Below are positions 17,599 to 25,158 of a stretch of DNA of 64,000 nucleotides, in pieces. Source of the stretch: Streptomyces sp. DSM 15324 (lineage in GTDB: Bacteria; Actinomycetota; Actinomycetes; Streptomycetales; Streptomycetaceae); assembly GCF_001514285.1 (NCBI RefSeq), contig NZ_KQ949024.1, positions 894,446-958,445 of the forward strand, given 5' to 3'. Under the pieces are notes generated by a model. That model was not told the origin of the DNA, searched no databases, and was given only the letters and a program-made list of their open reading frames with translations. The position numbers and the translations under genes are program-made. Within the stretch, counting starts at the first letter, position 1, and each line of letters begins with the position of its first letter.

Positions 17599-18077
17599 CC
17601 ATCCGAGGCGGCCCGCATCTGCGTCACCGCCACCTCAGCCACCCGGCCGTCCGTCTCCGATGCGCCGGTCGCCGCGCCGCCGGGTATCCATCCCTGGCGG
17701 CGCAGCACCGCGGAGACGTCCGGCGCCTCGTAGTGCTCCCCCTTGAGCACCTTGCCGTCGGCCCGGCGGGAGACCTGGCCGTCGGGGCCGAGCTTGGTCA
17801 TGTTCGAGCGGTGGATCTCGGCGATCACCGCGTCGAGGTCGATGCCGTGCACCAACGCGGTGCCGTACGCGACGTAGACGACATCCGCCAGCTCGTGCGC
17901 CAGCCGGTCCAGCGGGCCGCTCACCGCCACCTCGGCGACCTCCGCCGCCTCCTCGGCGAGCAGTTCACCGCGGTGCGCGGCGAGGCCCGGGGACACCTCC
18001 GTGGGCGTGCTGCGCGCGTCGAGCCCGAAGGCGCGGTGGAAGTCACGGACCAGGTCCGCGGGCGAGGAAGTGCTCAT
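17595..18077 (-). CDS. MazG-like nucleotide pyrophosphohydrolase
   Basis: 160 residues of the all-alpha NTP-pyrophosphohydrolase superfamily. The metal-binding pattern is visible as 'LLAEEAAEVAEV' (E-E-x-x-E) followed by 'LAHELADVVYVAYG' (E-x-x-D); the later 'KLGPDGQVSRRADGKVLKG' is typical of the MazG-like/phosphoribosyl-ATP pyrophosphatase-like group. Such enzymes hydrolyse nucleoside triphosphates to monophosphates and can cleanse the pool of damaged or non-canonical nucleotides. The ATG at 18077 is 7 nt downstream of the -10 of a RecA-NDp-like promoter, so the transcript may be leaderless and DNA-damage inducible, which would suit a pool-cleaning role. Confidence 0.85.
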   Translation of the reverse strand: MSTSSPADLVRDFHRAFGLDARSTPTEVSPGLAAHRGELLAEEAAEVAEVAVSGPLDRLAHELADVVYVAYGTALVHGIDLDAVIAEIHRSNMTKLGPDGQVSRRADGKVLKGEHYEAPDVSAVLRRQGWIPGGAATGASETDGRVAEVAVTQMRAASDG

Positions 18078-18084
18078 GCCCCCG

Positions 18085-18107
18085 ACTGTAACGAGCCCCA
18101 CTGACAA
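18085..18107 (-). promoter_or_regulatory. RecA-NDp-like (PafBC-type) promoter of the MazG-like gene
   Basis: On the minus strand TTGTCAGTG, 8 nt, then TACAGT, an exact fit to the TTGTCRGTG-N8-TAnnnT pattern known for LexA-independent damage-inducible promoters of mycobacteria. The start codon is 7 nt beyond the -10 hexamer. Confidence 0.65.
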
Positions 18108-18176
18108 CGGCCCGGAGCGCCCGTCCCCGTGAGCCCGGCCTGGCCAGCCCCCCGCACCGGCTGGCAGGATCGGCGC

Positions 18177-19175
18177 ATGTCCAAGGTCTTCACCCGTATC
18201 GGCAGACGGCAGGCCCGGCAGGGGGCGGCGGCCGGTGTCGTCGTGCTCGGGCTGCTGCTGTGGTGGCTGCTGCCGCTGGGCGAGGATCCGCCGAGCGGGA
18301 CGATCACCTTCAGCACCGGCACGCCCCGCGGCGTCTACCAGTCGTACGGCACCCAGTTGCGCGCTGCGCTCGCCAAGGACATGCCGGGTCTGCACGTGAT
18401 CCTGAAGTCCAGCAACGGCTCGCAGGACAACGTCGAGCGGGTGGCGACCGGCGGGGCCGACTTCACCATCGCGGCGGCCGACGCCGTCCAGCTGTACGAG
18501 TCGCGGCACCCGGGCTCGGCGGCCCGGCTGCGCGGAGTGGCCCGGCTCTACGACGACTACGTGCAACTGGTGGTGCCGCGTGACTCCGGCATCCGCTCCG
18601 TCGCCGACCTGAAGGGCAGGACGGTGGCCACGGGCCTGCCCGGCTCGGGTGTGCGCCTGATAGCCAACCGGGTGCTGCAGGCGGCGGGCCTGGACCCGGA
18701 CAAGGACGTGAAGGCCGTGGACAAGGGCATCAACAACGGCCCACAGGCCCTGAAGCAGGGGGACATCGACGCGTTCTTCTGGTCCGGCGGCATTCCCACG
18801 GGCGGTCTGACGGGCCTGGCGAAGACCTTCGCCTTCCGGTTCGTGCCGATCGACGCCGCGCTCGTCGCCAAGATGCACAGCCAGGACAGCTCCACGAGCT
18901 ACTACCGGGCCACGAACATGTCCGAGTCGGTGTACCGGAGTGTCCAGAACGGCGAGACGGTCCCGACGATCGCCGTGTCCAACGTGTTGATCACCCGTAC
19001 GGACATGGATCCGCGGCTCACCGAGTGGATGACCCGGATCGTCATCAAGAGCCGGGACGACATCGGTTCGCGCGTCCACTCCGCGCAGTTGGTCGACCTG
19101 CGCACCGCGATCGACACCAACCCGCTCCCCCTGCACGAAGGAGCGCGGCGCTACTACCGCTCGGTGAAGCCGTAG
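18177..19175 (+). CDS. TAXI-family TRAP transporter substrate-binding protein
   Basis: 332 residues. A single N-terminal membrane segment ('GVVVLGLLLWWLLPLG') acts as an uncleaved anchor or signal peptide without a lipobox; the rest should be extracytoplasmic. 'GTITFSTGTPRGVYQSYG', 'TGGADFTIAAADAV', 'RGVARLYDDYVQLVV' and 'FFWSGGIPTGGLTGL' match TAXI-type solute receptors, which often bind glutamate-like or organic acid ligands. No TRAP permease gene is adjacent. The neighbour gluK is a sensor kinase for glutamate, so a role as accessory sensor is possible but speculative. The ATG at 18177 has GGCAGGAT upstream. Confidence 0.85.
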   Translation: MSKVFTRIGRRQARQGAAAGVVVLGLLLWWLLPLGEDPPSGTITFSTGTPRGVYQSYGTQLRAALAKDMPGLHVILKSSNGSQDNVERVATGGADFTIAAADAVQLYESRHPGSAARLRGVARLYDDYVQLVVPRDSGIRSVADLKGRTVATGLPGSGVRLIANRVLQAAGLDPDKDVKAVDKGINNGPQALKQGDIDAFFWSGGIPTGGLTGLAKTFAFRFVPIDAALVAKMHSQDSSTSYYRATNMSESVYRSVQNGETVPTIAVSNVLITRTDMDPRLTEWMTRIVIKSRDDIGSRVHSAQLVDLRTAIDTNPLPLHEGARRYYRSVKP

Positions 19176-19190
19176 GCCGCGGCGGGCCAA

Positions 19191-20603
19191 TCAGGCCGTA
19201 GGCCGCGACCTCGGTACCGACACCGTCACCTTCAGCCCGGTCGGCTCGTGTCGGTCGTACGAGAGCGAGCCGCCGCCCGCCGCCAGCAGCGTGCGGGAGA
19301 TGGACAGGCCGAGGCCCGAGCCCTTGATGTTCTGGTGGTGTGCGCTGCGCCAGAAGCGGTCGCCCACGCGCGCGAGTTCCTCGTCGGTGAGGCCGGGGCC
19401 GTGGTCGGTGACGACGACGGTGGACGTCTCGCCGTCGGCCGCGACCCGCACCTCGACGCGCTCGCCCTCCGGCGTGAACTTCACCGCGTTGTCGATCACC
19501 GCGTCCAGCGCGCTGGACAGGGTGACGGGGTCGGCCCAGGCCGTGGTGGCCGGGCAGTCGCCGACCAGCCGGACGCCCTTGGCCTCGGCCGTCGGCGCCC
19601 AGGCGGCGACGCGCTCGGCGGTCAGCGCGCCGATGTCGGTGACCCTGAGATCGGCCTCGGTGTGCTCGGCCAGGGCGAGGTCGAGCAGGTCGTCCAGAAC
19701 CTGCGCCAGGCGTTTGCCCTCGTTCTGGACGGAGGCGATCTCCTCGTTGCCCTCCGGGAGTTCGTAGGCGAGCAGTTCGATGCGCAGCAGCAACGCGGCG
19801 AGCGGGTTGCGCAACTGGTGCGAGGCGTCGGCGACGAAGGCGCGCTGCTGCTCCAGCACGTCCTCGACGTTGTCGGCCATCTCGTTGAACGACCGGCCCA
19901 GCCGCCTGAGTTCCGGCGGTCCGCTCGCCACCGCCACCCGGGACTTCAGCCGGCCGCTGGCGATCGCGTGCGTGGTGATGTCCAGCACCCGTACGGGTTT
20001 GAGCACCCATCCGGTCAGCCGCAGCGCGGCGCCGATGGCCAGCAGCATGGCGGCCACCTCGCCCGCGCCGATGATCAGCCAGCCGTGCAGGATGCGCGAC
20101 CGCATCGGCCCGGTGGGCGAGTCGGTGACGACGACCGCGACCACGTCACCGTCCCGGATGACCGGCGACGCCACGACGAGCCGGTTGCGCTGCCAGGGCC
20201 ACACCTGTTCGGGGTCATGACTGCGCCGGCTGAGCAGGGCCTCGGCGTACGCCACATGCACCTCGCCCGCCCGGGGGACGGTGAACCCCTTGGGCGCACT
20301 GGCCAGCGGGGTACTCGTGGTGGAGAAGACGGCGGCCCGGATGTCGTAGACCTCGTAATAGCTGTCGAGTTCGCGCGCGAGCGTCAGCAGCCGCTCGTCC
20401 ATGGACGCGGACGCGCTCGGATCCGTGCCCGACGGTACGGTGACGTTCTGGGCGAGCGCGGCGAAGCGCGCGGTGTCGTCGATCCGGTCGACGACCACCC
20501 GCTGTTGCTGCGCCCCGGCCACGCTGGCGGCCAGCGGTACCCCGAGGGCGAGCAGGACGGCCGCCAACAGGACGATGAGCAGCGGCAGCAGACGTGTGCG
20601 CAA
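19191..20603 (-). CDS. gluK: Sensor histidine kinase, GluK-like
   Basis: 470 residues. Two membrane helices ('LLPLLIVLLAAVLLALGVPL' at the N-terminus, 'GWLIIGAGEVAAMLLAIGAA' near 175) enclose an extracellular sensor domain of about 140 residues. HAMP, HisKA ('VADASHQLRNPLAALLLRIE', H is the phosphoacceptor) and HATPase ('DNAVKFTPEGERV', 'DHGPGLTDEE', 'GSGLGLSIS') follow. The partner regulator gene lies 12 nt upstream. In S. coelicolor the GluR-GluK pair (SCO5778-SCO5779 as I recall) senses extracellular glutamate and controls the divergent gluABCD operon; the same arrangement is seen here. The GTG at 20603 is the start. Confidence 0.88.
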   Translation of the reverse strand: MRTRLLPLLIVLLAAVLLALGVPLAASVAGAQQQRVVVDRIDDTARFAALAQNVTVPSGTDPSASASMDERLLTLARELDSYYEVYDIRAAVFSTTSTPLASAPKGFTVPRAGEVHVAYAEALLSRRSHDPEQVWPWQRNRLVVASPVIRDGDVVAVVVTDSPTGPMRSRILHGWLIIGAGEVAAMLLAIGAALRLTGWVLKPVRVLDITTHAIASGRLKSRVAVASGPPELRRLGRSFNEMADNVEDVLEQQRAFVADASHQLRNPLAALLLRIELLAYELPEGNEEIASVQNEGKRLAQVLDDLLDLALAEHTEADLRVTDIGALTAERVAAWAPTAEAKGVRLVGDCPATTAWADPVTLSSALDAVIDNAVKFTPEGERVEVRVAADGETSTVVVTDHGPGLTDEELARVGDRFWRSAHHQNIKGSGLGLSISRTLLAAGGGSLSYDRHEPTGLKVTVSVPRSRPTA

Positions 20604-20615
20604 CGACGGTCCCCG

Positions 20616-21302
20616 CTACCCGGCCGGGGCGACGAGCCGGTACCCGACGCCGCGCACGGTCTCGATCAGGGCGGGCATGCGCAGCTTGGCACGCAGGGAG
20701 GCGACGTGCACCTCCAGGGTGCGCCCCGTGCCCTCCCAACTGGTGCGCCACACCTCGCTGATGATCTGTTCCCGGCGGAAGACGACACCGGGCCGCTGGG
20801 CGAGCAGCGCGAGCAGGTCGAACTCCTTGCGGGTGAGCTGGACGACCGTGCCGTCCACGGTGACGCGCCGGGTGGGCAGTTCGATCTGTACGGGCCCGAG
20901 CCGCAGCGCGTCCTCGGCGGCCGTGCCCGCGTCCTCGTGGACGGTGCGCCGGCTGACGGCGTGGATGCGGGCGAGCAACTCGCCGGTGTCGTACGGCTTC
21001 ACCACGTAGTCGTCGGCGCCCAGGTTGAGGCCGTGGATGCGCGAGCGCACGTCGGAACGGGCCGTCACCATGATCACGGGGGTGGCGGTGCGCTTGCGGA
21101 TCTTGCCGCAGACCTCGTAGCCGTCCTGGTCGGGCAGGCCGAGGTCGAGCAGGACGACTCCGAAGCCGGGGCCTTCGGGGACGAGCGCCTGGAGCGCCTC
21201 CTCGCCGTTGCGGGCGTGCGTGACGTCGAAACCGTGCCGCTTGAGGACCGCGGACAGCGCGGCGGCGACATGGTTGTCGTCCTCGACGAGGAGCAGCCTC
21301 AT
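20616..21302 (-). CDS. gluR: OmpR/PhoB-type response regulator, GluR-like
   Basis: 228 residues. The receiver has the acidic pocket 'LLVEDD', the phospho-aspartate in 'VVLLDLGLPDQDG' and K in 'YVVKPYDTGE'. The winged-helix output domain contains 'LTRKEFDLLALLA', 'VFRREQIISEVW' and 'LEVHVASLRAKL'. It should bind direct repeats in the 286-bp gap to gluA. The ATG at 21302 follows GGAGGGGG. It is cotranscribed with gluK and divergent from gluABCD. Confidence 0.9.
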   Translation of the reverse strand: MRLLLVEDDNHVAAALSAVLKRHGFDVTHARNGEEALQALVPEGPGFGVVLLDLGLPDQDGYEVCGKIRKRTATPVIMVTARSDVRSRIHGLNLGADDYVVKPYDTGELLARIHAVSRRTVHEDAGTAAEDALRLGPVQIELPTRRVTVDGTVVQLTRKEFDLLALLAQRPGVVFRREQIISEVWRTSWEGTGRTLEVHVASLRAKLRMPALIETVRGVGYRLVAPAG

Positions 21303-21503
21303 CCCGGCCCCCTCCGATTCATCGGCTGTTTGGTCTGTTTGTGTACAAAACGCGGGCACGCGCGCGTGCGCACCATGCAGTCACGCTGATGGACGATGAC
21401 GCCGTCAAGTGGGTTCCGGTTGCACGCGGCTTCCGTTACCCGCCCGATACGCACCCACGTCCCAGGGCTACGACACGTGTCCGATTGCTATCGGATCGTG
21501 ATG

Positions 21504-21521
21504 CTCAGATTCCCCTCAGAT
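21504..21521 (+). promoter_or_regulatory. Direct repeat CTCAGAT with 11-bp period upstream of gluA
   Basis: CTCAGAT at 21504-21510 and again at 21515-21521, about 70 nt before the gluA start. An 11-bp direct-repeat spacing is typical of OmpR-family sites, so this is a candidate GluR operator. A nearby CCGAT-TGCT-ATCGG inverted repeat lies at 21481-21494. Confidence 0.4.
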
Positions 21522-21588
21522 GTAATGACGCTGGTCGCGGCCGGTCACTACTGTCCTCCGAAACCGAGGTGGACGGAGCCTGAGAGCG

Positions 21589-22368
21589 ATGACCGAAGTA
21601 TCGGTGACCAAGCAAGACGCGGTCCCGCCCGGCGGCGATCTCGTCGTCCTGAAGAGCGTCAACAAGCACTTCGGCGCGTTGCACGTACTCCAGGACATCG
21701 ATCTGACGATCACCCGCGGTGAGGTCGTCGTGGTCATCGGGCCCTCCGGGTCCGGGAAGTCGACCCTGTGCCGCACCATCAACCGTCTCGAGACGATCGA
21801 CGACGGCACGATCACGATCGACGGGAAGCCGTTGCCCGAGGAGGGCAGGGCGCTGGCGCGGCTGCGGGCCGACGTCGGCATGGTCTTCCAGTCGTTCAAC
21901 CTGTTCGCGCACAAGACCGTGCTCGAGAACGTGATGCTGGGTCAGGTCAAGGTCCGCAAGACGGACAAGAAGCAGGCCGAGGACAAGGCCCGCGCCCTGC
22001 TGGACCGGGTCGGCGTCGGCACCCAGGCCGACAAGTACCCCGCGCAGCTCTCGGGCGGCCAGCAGCAGCGGGTGGCCATCGCCCGGGCACTGGCGATGGA
22101 CCCCAAGGTCATGCTCTTCGACGAGCCGACCTCCGCTCTCGACCCCGAGATGATCAACGAGGTGCTGGAGGTCATGCAGCAGCTCGCCCGCGACGGCATG
22201 ACCATGATCGTCGTCACCCACGAGATGGGCTTCGCCCGATCGGCCGCGAACCGGGTGGTCTTCATGGCCGACGGCCGCATCGTCGAGGAAGCCGCACCCG
22301 AGCAGTTCTTCAGCAACCCGCGCAGCGACCGGGCCAAGGACTTCCTGTCGAAGATCCTGCACCACTGA
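21589..22368 (+). CDS. gluA: Glutamate ABC transporter ATP-binding protein
   Basis: 259 residues. The ABC signatures are all present: Walker A 'GPSGSGKST', Q-loop '[19 protein letters not shown]', signature '[15 protein letters not shown]', Walker B '[14 protein letters not shown]' and H-loop 'VTHEMGFA'. Closest in style to polar amino acid uptake ATPases (GlnQ/GluA). It powers import through GluC/GluD with GluB as receptor. The ATG at 21589 has GGAG 11 nt upstream. It is the first gene of gluABCD, divergent from gluR-gluK. Confidence 0.93.
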   Translation: MTEVSVTKQDAVPPGGDLVVLKSVNKHFGALHVLQDIDLTITRGEVVVVIGPSGSGKSTLCRTINRLETIDDGTITIDGKPLPEEGRALARLRADVGMVFQSFNLFAHKTVLENVMLGQVKVRKTDKKQAEDKARALLDRVGVGTQADKYPAQLSGGQQQRVAIARALAMDPKVMLFDEPTSALDPEMINEVLEVMQQLARDGMTMIVVTHEMGFARSAANRVVFMADGRIVEEAAPEQFFSNPRSDRAKDFLSKILHH

Positions 22369-22443
22369 GCCGAAGTCCCCGCGCCACTGGACCACCGGCA
22401 CCCGCAGGGCGCCAGCCGTTCTCCACTCCCTAAGGACACAGCC

Positions 22444-23295
22444 ATGAAGCTTCGCAAGGTCACCGCCGCCTCGGCCGTCGTGCTCGCCCTCGCCCTGTCC
22501 GCCACGGCATGCGGCGGCGACAAGAAGGACGACGACGCGGGCAGCAACAGCTCCAGCGGTGGCGGCGGCAAGATCAAGATCGGTATCAAGTACGACCAGC
22601 CGGGCCTGGGCCTGAAGAAGCCCGACGGCACCTTCGCCGGCTTCGACGTGGACGTGGCGACGTACGTGGCCAAGCAGCTGGGCTACGAGCCGAAGCAGAT
22701 CGAGTTCGTGGAGACCAAGAGCGCCGACCGCGAGAACGCCCTCGCGCGCGGGGACGTCAAGTTCATCGCCGCCACCTACTCGATCACGGACGAGCGCAAG
22801 CAGAAGGTCGACTTCGCCGGCCCGTACCTGCTGGCCCACCAGGACCTGCTGGTGAAGGCGGACTCGAAAATCGCCAAGGGCGACGACCTCAACGGCAAGA
22901 ACCTTTGTTCCGTGACCGGCTCGACGTCGGCGCAGAACGTCCAGAAGTCGATCGCCCCGAAGGCCAACCTCAAGGAGGTCAGCGGCTACTCGGAGTGCCT
23001 CGCCGGGCTGCAGAGCGGCGCCGTCGACGCTCTGACCACGGACGACAGCATCCTCGCCGGCTTCGCCGCCCAGGAGCAGTACAAGGGCAAGTTCAAGCTC
23101 GCGGGTCTGAAGCTCAGCAACGAGAACTACGGCATCGGCGTCAAGAAGGGCGACACCGCCACCCTCGACAAGATCAACAAGGCGCTGGAGCAGATGGTCA
23201 GCGACGGCTCCTGGCAGAAGGCGGTCGACGCCAACTTCGGCCCGGCGAACTACAAGAACGAGCCGGCTCCGAAGATCGGCGTCATCGTCAAGTAA
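22444..23295 (+). CDS. gluB: Glutamate-binding lipoprotein of the ABC transporter
   Basis: 283 residues. Signal peptide with lipobox 'LSATACGG' (Cys near residue 23), then a Ser/Gly linker and a type-II periplasmic-binding fold ('GIKYDQPGLGLKKPDG', 'FAGFDVDVATYVAKQLG', 'ENALARGDVKFIAATYSIT', 'VDFAGPYLLAHQDLLVK'). It is tethered outside the membrane and delivers glutamate to GluC/GluD. Lysine-rich composition and AAG codon use indicate high expression. The ribosome binding site is AAGGACA. A hairpin in the following gap may adjust its level relative to the permeases. Confidence 0.93.
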   Translation: MKLRKVTAASAVVLALALSATACGGDKKDDDAGSNSSSGGGGKIKIGIKYDQPGLGLKKPDGTFAGFDVDVATYVAKQLGYEPKQIEFVETKSADRENALARGDVKFIAATYSITDERKQKVDFAGPYLLAHQDLLVKADSKIAKGDDLNGKNLCSVTGSTSAQNVQKSIAPKANLKEVSGYSECLAGLQSGAVDALTTDDSILAGFAAQEQYKGKFKLAGLKLSNENYGIGVKKGDTATLDKINKALEQMVSDGSWQKAVDANFGPANYKNEPAPKIGVIVK

Positions 23296-23331
23296 CCCCG
23301 GGCCGCTCACCGGTCATCCAGGGGCCCTCCC

Positions 23332-23371
23332 GGCGCGTCGCCGTCCGTCGCGATCACGGCGGCGGCGCGCC
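23332..23371 (+). other. Imperfect hairpin between gluB and gluC
   Basis: GGCGCG/CGCGCC outer arms with a nearly matching inner stem (TCGCCGT against ACGGCGG). Intercistronic hairpins after a binding-protein gene commonly stabilise or partly terminate the message so that the receptor is made in excess. Confidence 0.4.
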
Positions 23372-23413
23372 CTGCCCTCCACATACGCCACCCACCCGGA
23401 AGCGCGGGAGATC

Positions 23414-24079
23414 GTGTTCGACTTTCTTGAAGGTTACGACGTCCTCGGGGCGTTCGGGATGACGGTGAAACTCACCGCCCTGTCCGCCGTGGGCTCCCTG
23501 ATCTGGGGCACCCTGCTGGCCGCGATGCGGGTCAGCCCGGTCCCGCTGATGCGCGGGTTCGGCACCGCCTATGTCAACCTCGTCCGCAACATCCCCCTGA
23601 CCGTCATCATCGTGTTCTGCTCGCTCGGCCTGGCCGATGTCTTCGGGGTCACCATGGGCTCCCACGACTTCAAGATCCAGGGCTTCCGGCTGGCCGTGCT
23701 CGGCCTGGTCGCCTACACGGCGGCCTTCGTGTGCGAGGCACTGCGCTCCGGCATCAACACCGTGCCCCTGGGACAGGCGGAGGCGGCGCGCGCCCTCGGC
23801 CTCGGCTTCGCCCAGACCCTGTGGCTGATCGTCCTGCCGCAGGCCTTCCGGGCGGTCATCGCGCCGCTCGCCAACGTCCTGATCGCGCTGACCAAGAACA
23901 CCACGGTGGCCGCCGCCATCGGCGTGGCGGAGGCCGCGTACCTGATGAAGACGATGATCGAGAACGAAGCGCAGACCCTCCTCATCGGCGCGGTCTTCGC
24001 GTTCGGTTTCGTGGTGCTGACCCTGCCGACCGGCCTCTTCCTGGGCTGGCTGGGCAAGCGACTGGCGGTGAAGCGATGA
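23414..24079 (+). CDS. gluC: Glutamate ABC transporter permease (first subunit)
   Basis: 221 residues with about five membrane helices. It shows the polar amino acid permease features 'TVKLTALSAVGSLIWGTLL', 'YVNLVRNIPLTVII' and the EAA loop 'EALRSGINTVPLGQAEAARALGLG' (split here only by length: EALRSG, PLGQAEAARALG), which docks on GluA. Start is GTG with GGGAG 6 nt upstream. Its stop overlaps the gluD start (ATGA), so the two permease halves are translationally coupled. Confidence 0.92.
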   Translation: MFDFLEGYDVLGAFGMTVKLTALSAVGSLIWGTLLAAMRVSPVPLMRGFGTAYVNLVRNIPLTVIIVFCSLGLADVFGVTMGSHDFKIQGFRLAVLGLVAYTAAFVCEALRSGINTVPLGQAEAARALGLGFAQTLWLIVLPQAFRAVIAPLANVLIALTKNTTVAAAIGVAEAAYLMKTMIENEAQTLLIGAVFAFGFVVLTLPTGLFLGWLGKRLAVKR

Positions 24080-24984
24080 GCTCGGTCCTCTACGACACAC
24101 CCGGCCCCCGGGCCCGGCTGCGCAACCTCGTCCTCACGGTGGTCTTCACCGCCCTGCTCGTCCTGCTCGCGTGGTGGGTGTGGCAGAAGATGGACGAGAA
24201 GGACCTGCTGACGTCCGTTCAGTGGAAGCCGTTCACCGAGTCGCAGACCTGGACGACGTATCTGCTGCCCGGCCTCGCCAACACCCTGAAGGCCGCGTCC
24301 CTGGCCATGGTGATAGCCCTTCCGCTGGGCGCGGTCTTCGGCATCGCCCGGCTCTCCGACCACCGGTGGGTGCGAGGCGTGTCCGGCACGGTGGTGGAGT
24401 TCTTCCGGGCCATCCCGGTCCTGCTGCTGATGCTGTTCGCCAACGAGTTCTACGCCCAGTCCACCGACATCACCAGCGAGGACCGGCCGCTGTACGCGGT
24501 CGTCACCGGCCTGGTGCTCTACAACTCGGCCGTCCTCGCCGAGGTGGTCCGCGCGGGCATCCTGGCCCTGCCCAGGGGGCAGACCGAGGCGGCCTACGCC
24601 ATCGGGCTGCGCAAGGGACAGACGATGAGCAGCATCCTGCTCCCGCAATCGGTCACCGTGATGCTGCCGACGATCGTCAGCCAACTGGTCGTCATCGTGA
24701 AGGACACCGCACTGGGCGGTGTGATGATCGGATTCACCGAACTGCTCAACACGCGCGGCACGCTGGCGGCGAACTTCGCCAACCCGATCCCGAGCTTCAT
24801 CGTGGTCGCGGTCATCTTCATCGCGCTGAACTTCCTCCTGACCACCTTCGCGGGGTGGCTGGAGCGGCGGCTGCGGCGCAGCAAGCGCGGCACGGGCACG
24901 GTGCTCGGCGCCGAGAAGGCGGACGAGCTGAACGCGGCCGAGGCGCTCGGCTCGTTCGGCGCTGGCGCGGGCGGCACCATCTGA
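24076..24984 (+). CDS. gluD: Glutamate ABC transporter permease (second subunit)
   Basis: 302 residues. An extra N-terminal helix with a long loop (residues 15-75) precedes the standard five-helix permease core; 'VEFFRAIPVLLLMLFANEF' and the EAA motif 'LPRGQTEAAYAIGLRKGQT' are clear. It pairs with GluC to form the channel. The C-terminal 40 residues are a hydrophilic, alanine-rich tail. Start overlaps the gluC stop; the operon ends with a hairpin at 25010-25041. Confidence 0.92.
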   Translation: MSSVLYDTPGPRARLRNLVLTVVFTALLVLLAWWVWQKMDEKDLLTSVQWKPFTESQTWTTYLLPGLANTLKAASLAMVIALPLGAVFGIARLSDHRWVRGVSGTVVEFFRAIPVLLLMLFANEFYAQSTDITSEDRPLYAVVTGLVLYNSAVLAEVVRAGILALPRGQTEAAYAIGLRKGQTMSSILLPQSVTVMLPTIVSQLVVIVKDTALGGVMIGFTELLNTRGTLAANFANPIPSFIVVAVIFIALNFLLTTFAGWLERRLRRSKRGTGTVLGAEKADELNAAEALGSFGAGAGGTI

Positions 24985-25009
24985 CGCACACTCAAGTGTG
25001 TGACCTGTA

Positions 25010-25041
25010 CGGAGGCAGTGGCCAGCGCGCCGCTGCCTCCG
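25010..25041 (+). terminator. Hairpin terminator after gluABCD
   Basis: Perfect 9-bp stem CGGAGGCAG/CTGCCTCCG. A second small hairpin, CACACT-CA-AGTGTG, lies just before it at 24987-25000, directly after the gluD stop. Confidence 0.65.
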
Positions 25042-25045
25042 TCGC

Positions 25046-25077
25046 TTGACGCAAACAACGCCAATGGGTTGCATACG
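25046..25077 (+). promoter_or_regulatory. Possible promoter of the FAD monooxygenase gene
   Basis: TTGACG at 25046-25051 with CATACG at 25072-25077 (or TTGCAT at 25069). The spacing is not ideal for either choice. It lies inside a short AT-rich island about 80 nt before the GTG start at 25159. Confidence 0.3.
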
Positions 25078-25158
25078 TTCTGTGATCGTGCACCCTGCTC
25101 CAACCTGTTGTTCACTCTCGTCCCCGAGGACACCGTCGAAGGCAGGGAGCGCCACGCC

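Noticed and set aside
24460..24472. TGTCGGTG motif inside gluD
   Set aside because: Coding position, no correctly spaced -10 and no downstream gene on that strand.
25000..25158. Longer start for the FAD monooxygenase
   Set aside because: The extra 53 codons run through the gluD terminator hairpin and the AT-rich promoter-like island. The FAD motif normally lies at the very N-terminus.
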